Source: Paraspadella gotoi
Lineage: Eukaryota > Chaetognatha
DNA: 64,000 bases
Assembly (NCBI GenBank): GCA_051294375.1
Contig: CM119267.1
Coordinates: 18,268,992-18,332,991, forward strand
Reading direction: 5' to 3'
Shown here: one piece after another, positions 56,701 to 64,000 of the stretch
How positions within the stretch are numbered: the first letter of the stretch is position 1
How the letters are laid out: every line of letters begins with the position of its first letter
Translations under genes and position numbers: made by a program
Notes under the pieces: generated by a model
Database searches by the model: none
What the model saw: only the letters and a program-made list of their open reading frames with translations
What the model was told of the DNA's origin: nothing

Positions 56701-59700
56701 ACAACCAGATTGAAAAACAAATCTTTAAAAAATGTGCTTACCCATTTAACTTAACAATTTTGTTATTTACCCATTTAAAAAAATTATTGAAAACAGAATG
56801 AACACAAATAAATAAGAACTTATTTTTTTTGTGATTACTGATGACTATAATGCATTTCTCGATATATTAGCTCTAACACATCGATGATTACGTATTGTTA
56901 TGCTGAATGACCTTTCCTCTTAACACCCCCATCCACTTCAGTCTCACCGGCTGAGACTTTTCCTCCTCGGTTGAGGTTTGGGAAAAATTCCAAGACTGGC
57001 TCGAACTTCTGGTCCCAGAGGGTGAGCCCCTTTGGCGAAAGGCGACTCGTCGGGGGAGGAACAAAGCGGCTCTTGGTTCATCAGCATATCACCGGTAAAG
57101 CCGGGTGGAGCCGAATGCTTGCGGCGATAAGTCACTTCTGAAAAAGTTATTGCCAATCGTTCGGATGTAGGGATTTGATAACTGACCTTTTGTAGCTAGA
57201 ACTTACCCGACTCGTGGTTGAAAGCCTGTTGGGTCTTATCCTCATCGGAGGAAACGGCTTCGAGAAGATCGTCCTCGGACGCGAAGCCAGAAGCGCGAAG
57301 CAGCGAGGAAGGGGGCGTGGCCTGATCCATGACCAGGTTAATGAGAGTGTCCGTACGCACCTTAGGGCCAGAATTACAGTTCAAGCATTAGGGCAGGTAA
57401 ATCAAAATAAATATTATATAATAATATATAATAAATATTATAAATAATAAATATTATACCCCTTCATTGATAGGGAAGCCAGGTACTCTGGGAGTGAATA
57501 AACGAGACTGTGAGAAAGTCTTGATTGAAAGCTTGCAGGGACCTGCTATGTCATTATCTTGTAAGAGTGATGGAGGCCTTAAACCACCAAAGCCTGTCCA
57601 AAGTCAGGGGCAAGATAGCTTATTTATTAAATGAATGGATAATATTTATATTGGTTGTACCAATTTCATAATAATAATTATATAATATAATATAATAATA
57701 ACATAATAGTAAGGTCGTACGTGATTTGCCCGGTCGCCTATTTTACCTTATTTCCTTCCTTATTGTATTCAAGCTTAAATATGAAATCGCAATAGAAAAT
57801 CATTAGGGAGACGAGGAAGGAGATGAGCGCAGAGTCACTGAGGGAGATTAAGGGATTATCGTCTCGACTGCGCAAGATGTTGGGTCCGAACACTGTCGCT
57901 AGGTTGTTCGCGTCCATCTTGTTTTCTGAGTTTAATCGTAAATTAATTAATTAATAGTACAGGGGTAGGATCATATATCTAGACAAAATCATTACTCTAA
58001 AACTTATTTTTTTTAAACATCTGAATGAATATTCAAATAATACTCTCTCTTAACTTTTAGACGATATATTAATTGTTTTGAAATTCTTTGATATAATGCT
58101 TTCTTTGATGCAGCAAAGCTCATTTTTCTCCATTCTTGGTAAAAACAGAAAAATATTTATGAAAATACTTATTTGTAGTAAAATAATGATTTAGAAAAAA
58201 ATTGAGATAAGCAGGTACGGTTTGGGTAAGTTACTGCTATGTTTGAATTTTTATTAAAACTTGCTTTTATCAATAATTTATTTACAATATTGTCAGATAA
58301 TTAAATTATTCATGCAAGATTTCTAAATGCTTAATAAAAGGGTCAAAACGGTTAGAAATACATGAAGTATTTGACGATTTAAGCGTTTTCGTTAAAATAT
58401 TCCTAAAATTTTGTTTAACTTACCCGAAAAAAAAGTAAATAGATCTAATTTGGATAGTTATGAAGAGCTTAAAATTAGGTAAATTGAATGCATAAAAATG
58501 CTTGAAAATGTGTTTTGTTTCATTGTATATGAAAGTAAAAATCCAGAAAAAACTTTTGCCACTCATTTTATTATTTTATTTCGAATCGTTCAGATAGGGC
58601 AGGAATTTAAGTTCTGTCTAGATATATGGTCCCACCCCTCATTGAATAGTATGTCTTAATAGATTGATGCACTTGCTTACCGGCGGAATACTGTGAAACT
58701 TTGCAAAGAAATTGGCACATAAATCTGAGCAAATTGTAACTGTATTTGGGAAGATCGGCGATGCAGCCGGCAAGCTCTTGCATCTCGCTAGTAGTTTTGA
58801 GGTCTTCCCCATTTTCCCGGTGATGATAAATGGATTTGGAAAGATCGAGGAGGCTTGAATAAGACTCGTAAGGCACCACCGGGTCGGGAAGCTCGCGAAA
58901 GTAAAGTTTCAGTAACGATGCTGGATAAAGGGTGAATGACGTTAGGATGGGAAAGGAAACATCGTGAAAGAATCACTCACCGACGCTGTGAACATCGACG
59001 GTTTCTACATCAAGCATCGGTGCCTCGCCGCTGTCGTACTTGTGCTTCAACTCTTTGACCAAGGCGGTTCGCCCGGCGTGACTGCAGGGAAAAAATGATT
59101 TGCATTACAAATTATGAAATCAAAGAAGTGAACTAAACGATTTTTATGCGGATTTCATTTACCGGAAGATCCCTTCGGTTTGCAAACCAAAGGCGTCGAT
59201 AAAGTCAGCTGTTTGAATAACTACTAAAGGAATGAGGCGCCGACTGTGGCGATACTCGTAATCCATGTTGTCGATCAAACTTTTGCCGAAAACTCCACCG
59301 TCTAAATATGAAATATGCATATTTTTTTTAATTTCTCTCTTATTTCAATTCCCAGTCAGCAAAAAAGGGGCCCATTATTCAATGATTCGTACCTCGCAAC
59401 CCGTAGATGACTTTTTTAATGGCTTGTATCCACATTTCCCTCTCTTCCTTCGAGGGGACACCGATAAACGCTTCCGTCTTAGTTCCTCCCGTGTTGTCGG
59501 AATAGATTTCGAACTGTATTGAATATGGTGACGGATGAGGAATTAGAAATATTAAAACTGTCCCATGATAAGGTTTTACCATGTGCAATGACTCTTCGTT
59601 ATTGTTGGCGTTAGGGTTGAGCGGCGAGAAATGCTCTTTTACTCTCGTTCCCGTCAAACTTATGACGCTCGTGGGCTGACAAAAAAAAATGTGAAAAATC

Positions 59701-59975
59701 CATTTACAAACAGGAACAGATTAAGAATTTAACACCAATACCACCAATGGCACCTTGGCGCTTTGTCCGACTGCGTCCTCCTGGTTTCGAAACATGTAGA
59801 GGTAGTCCTGAAAGAGGAGACAGTATCTCTTGCGCCATTTCCCGCTCGTCGGGCCGGAAGTCATCTTCTTTTCGATCCATCCGCTGCAAGTGCACGAGGC
59901 CCCGTCGAGCTTGGGAGGCGGCAAAGAGTTGCTGAGGTTGCGGAAGCGAACCGTCGCGCGCATCAAGGCATCCAT
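50079..59975 (-). CDS. ARHGAP24: RhoGAP of the ARHGAP22/24/25 (FilGAP) family: PH, RhoGAP, coiled coil
   Basis: Rac/Rho GTPase-activating protein. The start is the ATG at 59975 (MDALMRATVRF). PH domain: CTCSGWIEKKMTSGPTSGKW, RKRYCLLFQDYLYMF, ending MWIQAIKKVIYGL. The RhoGAP domain has the arginine finger in FGLQTEGIFR (59.16 kb), VHSVASLLKLYFRELPDPVV, LPKYSYNLLRFMCQFLCKV and MDANNLATVFGPNILR. A Ser/Pro-rich linker and a C-terminal coiled coil follow (GLKKQVEELQEKLATRD, LRLELDLQKM-type), like FilGAP. One intron (about 51.23-56.94 kb) is expanded about fiftyfold by repeats. Which of ARHGAP22, 24 or 25 it is cannot be told; one ancestral gene is likely. Confidence 0.87.
51857..52075 (+). repeat. 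215-bp direct repeat, left copy
   Basis: Begins TTCATTGATAGGGAAGCCAG, continues with GGAGTGAATAAACG-GACTGTG, AAAGCTTGCAGGGACCTGC, AAAGCCTGTCCAAAGTCAGG and ends TTGTACCAATTTCATAATA. The copy at 57457-57672 is nearly identical and in the same orientation. Confidence 0.9.
52337..52472. mobile_element. Small MITE-like hairpin element nested in the left arm
   Basis: AAAAATGTAATAGAGAGACA near 52338 is reverse-complemented as TGTCTCTCTATTACATTTTT near 52449-52468, giving about 25-bp terminal inverted repeats around about 85 bases. The corresponding position of the right arm lacks it. Confidence 0.6.
52482..53527 (+). repeat. Left arm of a 1.04-kb inverted repeat
   Basis: Runs from about ACAGTAACTTTTTTCTTTAC to GAGTAGACCTTTCCATGAAT. 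Its reverse complement recurs at about 55450-56490 with scattered mismatches, for example GAAAGCAGACATCATGCTGA against TCAGCATGATGTCTGCTTTC. No transposase-like ORF is seen. Confidence 0.85.
53757..53787. repeat. (AG)n microsatellite
   Basis: Uninterrupted GAGA tract of about 30 bases between the left arm and the core of the repeat block. Confidence 0.9.
54093..54300 (-). repeat. Inverted copy of the family at 29940-30405
   Basis: The reverse complement carries AGTGAATTATAGAGTCGG, the palindromic CTGCTGATAAGCA and CATTTAAAC-TATTTCCACT, in the same order as at 30.0-30.4 kb. A related partial copy lies at about 55140-55295. Confidence 0.65.
54421..55097 (+). mobile_element. Tandem tRNA-like (SINE-type) units, 1.7 copies of about 396 bp
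   Basis: Unit 1 (54421-54816) and the partial unit 2 (54817-55097) are nearly identical over 280 bases, with 1-2 indels. Each contains a tRNA-like head: box A-like GGTGGCTCATTGAGTAAAGC and box B GGGTTCAATCC closing a GGTACC stem. A GC-rich body follows (GTGAGGACGGCCGTAAGCCG, TAGCTGCTAGAGGGG). This is far more GC-rich than the surrounding repeats. Confidence 0.7.
55450..56490 (-). repeat. Right arm of the 1.04-kb inverted repeat
   Basis: Reverse complement of 52482-53527. It ends at GAAAAAAGTTACTGTAATC near 56490. Just outside, GCTGCAACTCTTCA (56527) matches TGAAGAGTTGCAG (52268) inverted, so the arms may originally have been about 200 bases longer before the small MITE inserted. Confidence 0.85.
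57457..57672 (+). repeat. 215-bp direct repeat, right copy
   Basis: Near-identical to 51857-52075 with few substitutions (for example AAACGAGACTGTGAGAAAG against AAACGGGACTGTGAGAGAG). It lies in a different, later ARHGAP intron on the far side of the coding exons at 56.94-57.38 kb. Confidence 0.9.
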
Positions 59976-60302
59976 GGTGATGGATGGAGGCCGCAAATTG
60001 GTTTCAACGCATCCGAGAATGGATTTCCGGAAAGTTTTGTCGAATTGATTTTAGGTCGTGATTCATTTTACCCATCAATTTCATCTTGCGTCGAACAAAA
60101 AGAGTTCGAATTTGTAATTTTTTGGTGACCAGCACCGCTTGATCTTCTGCATAATATGTAATAATTACATAAAAACAACAGTAAGAAATAGTAAAAATTA
60201 AAATAATAAAAAATAAAAAAGAGCGATAACAGTTGTAATAAGAGTGCAATTCCGTTGTCAGTTAAACGGGTGCTTACAAATTGACTAGAGAAAATACTAA
60301 TG

Positions 60303-62518
60303 TCAATTAAGACGACCAGCGATTTCTTCGCTTTTAAATATCGAGACCGACGTTTGGGCGATGGTGTAAAGAAAATACAGAGTGAGCGCTAATCCGCCGC
60401 TGGCGAGACCATCGATGAAAAATCTGGAATTACAAAGTAAAATTCGTTACAAAAAAAACAAACAAACAAACAAAAAAAAAATAAACACCAAATCTGACAA
60501 CAGTCAGACAACCTTCTGGCATAAATAAATCCGATATCCTCGTGAGTCCCGATAAACATGAAAATGGCAATGATGGAAGTAGCAAAGAGAGGCGTGGCGG
60601 CGGCCACTCGGAAGCGACGCGACATTCTTGGCCCAAGTCGCGTTTCCAGGGCGACGTAGGACGGATGGTTGCAGAGTCGGCGGCCAAGATTCTCGGAGAG
60701 GATTCCGAGAAAGTTTACGACGCACCTGATAGGAAGAAACGGGTGGAGACAATTAACGACGATGTACTTTTAGTCTTCAAAGGAGGATTTGAGCTACTAA
60801 CCAAAGTAAAATGTAAAGCTCGGATCCGTGCCAGAAGTAAATAAAAACAAAGATGAGGAAGGAGGCGCAAGACTGACGCAATAAGCCGTGACGAGATCCT
60901 CCCAGCGGCACATACAGATGACGCTTGATAAAGTTATAAAGACCGGTGTCGAAATAACGCCACATATCGGAGTAGAGATACACTCCTGGGAGGAAGTAAT
61001 TAATTAAATTTTAATCATGTATAGGACAACTAAATTAAATTTAAAACAATTACGTAGTATTATTTGCTCACTGGAAATGCACTTGGGTTGTTTTGGGGGA
61101 GTGAGTCCGTCGGCGTGTGCGATCAAAGAGTGAAACCCGTAGAGTTGCAGGTACTTAAGATGAAAAAATTGACCGGAAGCGAAACCGATTCCCGCCAATT
61201 CCCACAGGTCCGTAGAGTCGCTGCCAATCAAACATTAAATATAATTTATGAAAAAAAAATAAGAAAACTCGAAACAAAAACATTTCTCACTTGAGAAAGT
61301 CTCGTTGCCCCAGCATGACGCCGAAATACATTCGATACAACAACGCTTCCGTCACGAAGCCCCAAAAGATGAAACGAAGAACATTAAAGGCAAAGACGAG
61401 GAGGCGCTCGAGGCTGTCTCTGCTCAAGTCGAGACGAAGATGCGGCGGAGAGATCGAAGGATCTCCGTAGGACTGGACTTCGAACTCGTCGTAGGTCATG
61501 AGTGGACCCGTGAGAAAGAGCGGGAAATAGTGGACGTAATTAAAGAGATCGACGACGAGGCGCCAAAAAGGAATAGTTGTTGTGGTGGATTCTGTCGTCG
61601 TCGTCGTCAAAAAGCCTCGCTTCGTCATCTCATGGCAAAAGCTCAACGTCCGGTTAACGGTGAGCGCCATGGTGATGATCCAGACGTAATAATGTTCGTA
61701 AACAAATTCCTCGGCGCCGAAGAGGTAAGGGAACGTGGAGAAGCCGAAGTAAGGCACGCCTTCTGGGAAGTTGAGAATAGCGAGAGCGCCGAAGTTGAGA
61801 ATCCAAACGAAGACAATTCGTTTAGTTATCCTATTTTAACAACAATATTCTTATCAAGTATTTCAAGATTTTAAATTCTAAATTCTCACCTCGCTGTCAC
61901 TAGTCCCGCCAGGGCAAAAGCAAATTGGCTAAGGACCCGCTTCAAGCCAACTAAATTTCCGCAGACTAAAACGCCGGCGACACCGAGACCAAAGAGGCGC
62001 CATCGAGCTGGGACGCCGAGTCTTCGAAGCAACGCGGAAAGAGTCAAGTGGATGAAGTACCACCACCACATGCGGGAGACGAACCAGAGAAAGACAGTCC
62101 ATTCTGCATGGGACGTGGTACGTATCAAAGATAGTTAATGGGAACAAATAATTAACACGTTTTAAATTACGAGAGAATTCTCAATTCTCTCACCTGTGTT
62201 AGTTGCGTCCTTGACGGGTCCTACAATCCGCCAATCTCCCCGTGCCGGTTCGAAAAGCAGTTCGGTCTCATCGTTAAACATTTTATAGGCGGTCGGTGAG
62301 AGGCGAAGTACTCGATAACAAACGTAGCCGATGCTGCCAACGGCGCAGACGAGGTTCCAGAAAGATTCGAGGCTGGAGAGGTCCGCGTGGTGCTGCCATT
62401 GGGACCGGGGGCTGTGATGGGCGGTAACACAATCAGCGGTTTTTGGATTCGAAGGAGTCTCTGGATTCATCTTTTTGGCGGTTCTTTTCCGCAAAACATT
62501 TGATCGTTTGTCTTCCAT
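60303..62518 (-). CDS. HHAT: Hedgehog acyltransferase (HHAT/rasp), MBOAT family
   Basis: ER membrane enzyme that palmitoylates the N-terminal cysteine of Hedgehog ligands. The start ATG is at 62518; the stop ends at 60303. The N-terminus is a hydrophilic, basic leader. Multiple membrane segments follow (MWWWYFIHLTLSALLRRLG, YVWIITMALTVNRTLSF). The catalytic core is clear: HADGLTPPKQPKCISS, DMWRYFDTGLYNFIKRHLYV, where the Asp aligns with catalytic Asp339 of human HHAT, then PLGGSRHGLLRQSCASFLIF and FIYFWHGSELY, with the invariant MBOAT His. The C-terminus (GTHEDIGFIYARR, FFIDGLASGGLALTLYFLY) also matches HHAT rather than porcupine. A cytosolic loop has a run of threonines (LTTTTTESTTTT). Confidence 0.92.
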
Positions 62519-62897
62519 AATACTTTTTTTATAATAAGTTTTTGTTCATAGGGAATTTTTTTAAAGGATTTGTATATTTTTTGTTTGAACTCGCTGTCTC
62601 GCAATTTATTTAAATTATCCTTATTTTTTTGGTTTTCAAATAATTTTCATTAATTTAGTATCGTTTTTATTTTTTTAAACCTGTCTCAACAAAAAATCGA
62701 GAAAAACAGTTCTACGGAGAATAAATTAACCCCGAAAACGTCATCAATAACAAAACAAGAATAAAACAGCAAACTAATATAGTCAATGGGAAACGTAAGC
62801 TTACGTTGTCAGAAAAAAAAGAATCATGATCACCGCTGAAAAAAACAATTATGAGAAAATCACTCTTTTTCCTCTCGCCCACTAGTCCGTACGAATC
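62519..62897. other. Intergenic, AT-rich, no gene seen
   Basis: Between the HHAT start and the CPSF6 stop. T-rich; it should include the HHAT promoter and CPSF6 3' UTR. Confidence 0.5.
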
Positions 62898-64000
62898 TTA
62901 GCGTCTATCCCTTGAACGGAAATTCCTTTCGCTCTCCCCGCGATAATAATCCCTCTCGCGGTACTCCTCCCTGAGGCGGGCGTCGTCCTTGGCCTCCTCT
63001 CTATACTCGCGCCTTTCCTCGCCCCCTTCACGCCGTCCCGGCGCCCCGGCGTAGCAATCTCTTTCGCCGCTCCGCGACTTCTCCCGCCTCCTGCGCTTGC
63101 GCTCGGCCTCCGCAGGCGAGCGGCTCTTGGCCTTGCCGTATGATCTCGCCTCGATACCTCCGAGGGTGTCCTGAAGAGAAGAGAGGAGAATCTTGCAGCG
63201 GTGATCGTCGTGGACGCGCGATTGCTTGATAAGCGAGATGGCAGTGACGAGGGTCTCGATGGCGGCGCCGTAGTCGCCCTGGGAAGCGTCCTGAACGGCG
63301 CGGGAGATGGCGTTCGAGGAAATTTGCTTGTTGCGCCGAAGGTGCTCCTCTTTCTCGACCTCAGAGATTGCGTCGGCGGCGAGAGCGGCGGCGGAGACGT
63401 GGGCCGAAGAGACTGGAGCCGGGGAAGGAAAGAGCGCGGGGCGATGATGGGGGAAGGCAGAAGGTGGAAAACCGCCGGGCGGGACTGACAGAAACGCGGG
63501 ATTTATGTGGGGCGCGGGTGCGCCTGGAGGGACGATTAGAGGCGGCAGAGGTGGAAGCGGCGGACGAACGTTCGGCGGAACGAAATGATTGGGCGGCAAA
63601 GGCGGCGCGCAGGGGTAAGGCGGGAAAGTGGCGGAACCTGGAGGAACTTGAGCGGGCGGTCCGGGCCTGATCGGCGGACCAAAAAAGGAGCGCGGCGGAG
63701 GACCCGAACGGTACGGCTGAGACGTAGGGGGGCGAAAGCCGACTGGGAGAGGAAAGTTCAGCCCAGCCACAGGTCGCGGACGACACTGGGGTAACGGGTG
63801 CTGAATCAATTGAGACGGTGCCGGCATGGCGGGCTGGGGAGCAACTTCCGATCGGAGGGAGGGCGGCGATAAAGCAACCTGAATCGGGGGAAGACCTTCG
63901 GCCTCTTCTCGCCTCCACTGCTGCTGCTGCGGTTGAGAAGGCGGCACATCTGGACGACTCGGAGCCGCCGCCTCGAACTCTCTCAGGGCGGTTTTAGTGC
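62898..64000 (-). CDS. CPSF6: CPSF6 (CFIm68), C-terminal part; N-terminus beyond window
   Basis: Large subunit of cleavage factor Im, which sets poly(A) site choice in the nucleus. The frame is open to the window edge, so the N-terminal RRM lies outside. Visible: a proline/glycine-rich middle (PPFPPYP-like repeats) and the diagnostic helical segment AISRAVQDASQGDYGAAIET, LVTAISLIKQSRV, CKILLSSLQDTLGGIEARSY, followed by an RS/RE-rich tail (KSRSPAEAERKRRRREKSRS) that would bind transportin-3 and SR partners. CPSF7 is the alternative; the strong RS/RE tail and the AISLIKQS block fit the common CPSF6/7 ancestor. Confidence 0.9.
   Translation of the reverse strand, partial: TKTALREFEAAAPSRPDVPPSQPQQQQWRREEAEGLPPIQVALSPPSLRSEVAPQPAMPAPSQLIQHPLPQCRPRPVAGLNFPLPVGFRPPTSQPYRSGPPPRSFFGPPIRPGPPAQVPPGSATFPPYPCAPPLPPNHFVPPNVRPPLPPLPPLIVPPGAPAPHINPAFLSVPPGGFPPSAFPHHRPALFPSPAPVSSAHVSAAALAADAISEVEKEEHLRRNKQISSNAISRAVQDASQGDYGAAIETLVTAISLIKQSRVHDDHRCKILLSSLQDTLGGIEARSYGKAKSRSPAEAERKRRRREKSRSGERDCYAGAPGRREGGEERREYREEAKDDARLREEYRERDYYRGESERNFRSRDRR

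Noticed and set aside
51857-57672. LTR retrotransposon bounded by the 215-bp direct repeats
   Set aside because: ARHGAP coding exons lie between the repeats, there is no primer-binding site, polypurine tract or pol gene, and a solo third copy exists at 31.7 kb.
59721-59996. ARHGAP start at 59996
   Set aside because: That codon is TTG. The first ATG in frame is at 59975 and is used in the annotation.

Overview
The window is metazoan nuclear DNA, probably from an invertebrate. Animal-specific genes are present (dystrophin-type protein, hedgehog acyltransferase, an SGLT-type transporter, C-type lectin domains). Coding exons are GC-rich. Most introns are short (about 50-100 nt) and AT-rich, and gene-to-gene gaps are often under 500 bp. 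Two Tudor genes, one with a Krimper-like layout, would fit an arthropod, but I cannot place the species. There is one assembly gap (Ns, 11290-11299).

All sixteen separate loci are on the minus strand. The only plus-strand gene is a C-type lectin nested in an intron. In increasing coordinates: WIPI3/WDR45B-like PROPPIN (3' end cut by the window edge), mitochondrial ribosomal proteins mL66/MRPS18A and uL10m/MRPL10, TRAPPC13, a PP2A B'' subunit (PPP2R3A/B type) with the lectin gene inside its 2.9-kb penultimate intron, a very large unusual gene (14200-23.5 kb), BNIP1/SEC20, an SLC5 sodium/sugar cotransporter, an intronless Tudor-CCCH-Tudor gene, ANAPC5, TBC1D31, a CDCA3/Tome-1 homologue, a short dystrophin, an ARHGAP22/24/25-type RhoGAP, HHAT, and the C-terminal half of CPSF6.

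The most unusual item is the 14.2-23.5 kb gene. Its exons join in frame to give an unrecognised N-terminal region, a PRiA4b ORF3-like domain (a family known mainly from bacteria, plasmids and transposons), a MYND zinc finger, a leucine-rich repeat array, an acidic linker and a Tudor domain. I know of no protein with this order. Two Tudor genes in one window suggest small-RNA/germ-granule functions, but this is inference only.

Mobile DNA lies mostly in introns. There is a Tc1/mariner-type MITE with perfect 24-bp ends (20136-20763) inside the large Tudor gene. A 5.8-kb nested repeat block sits in an ARHGAP intron (51.86-57.67 kb): 215-bp direct repeats outside, 1.04-kb inverted arms inside them, tandem tRNA-like units in the core. 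There are also two tRNA-derived SINE copies in opposite orientation and a few simple repeats. Two introns, in adjacent genes, use GC-AG splice sites with the consensus GCAAGT donor.

Exon boundaries were derived by hand from splice dinucleotides, reading phase and remembered family conservation. Where all junctions balanced, exon lists are given; elsewhere only spans are.
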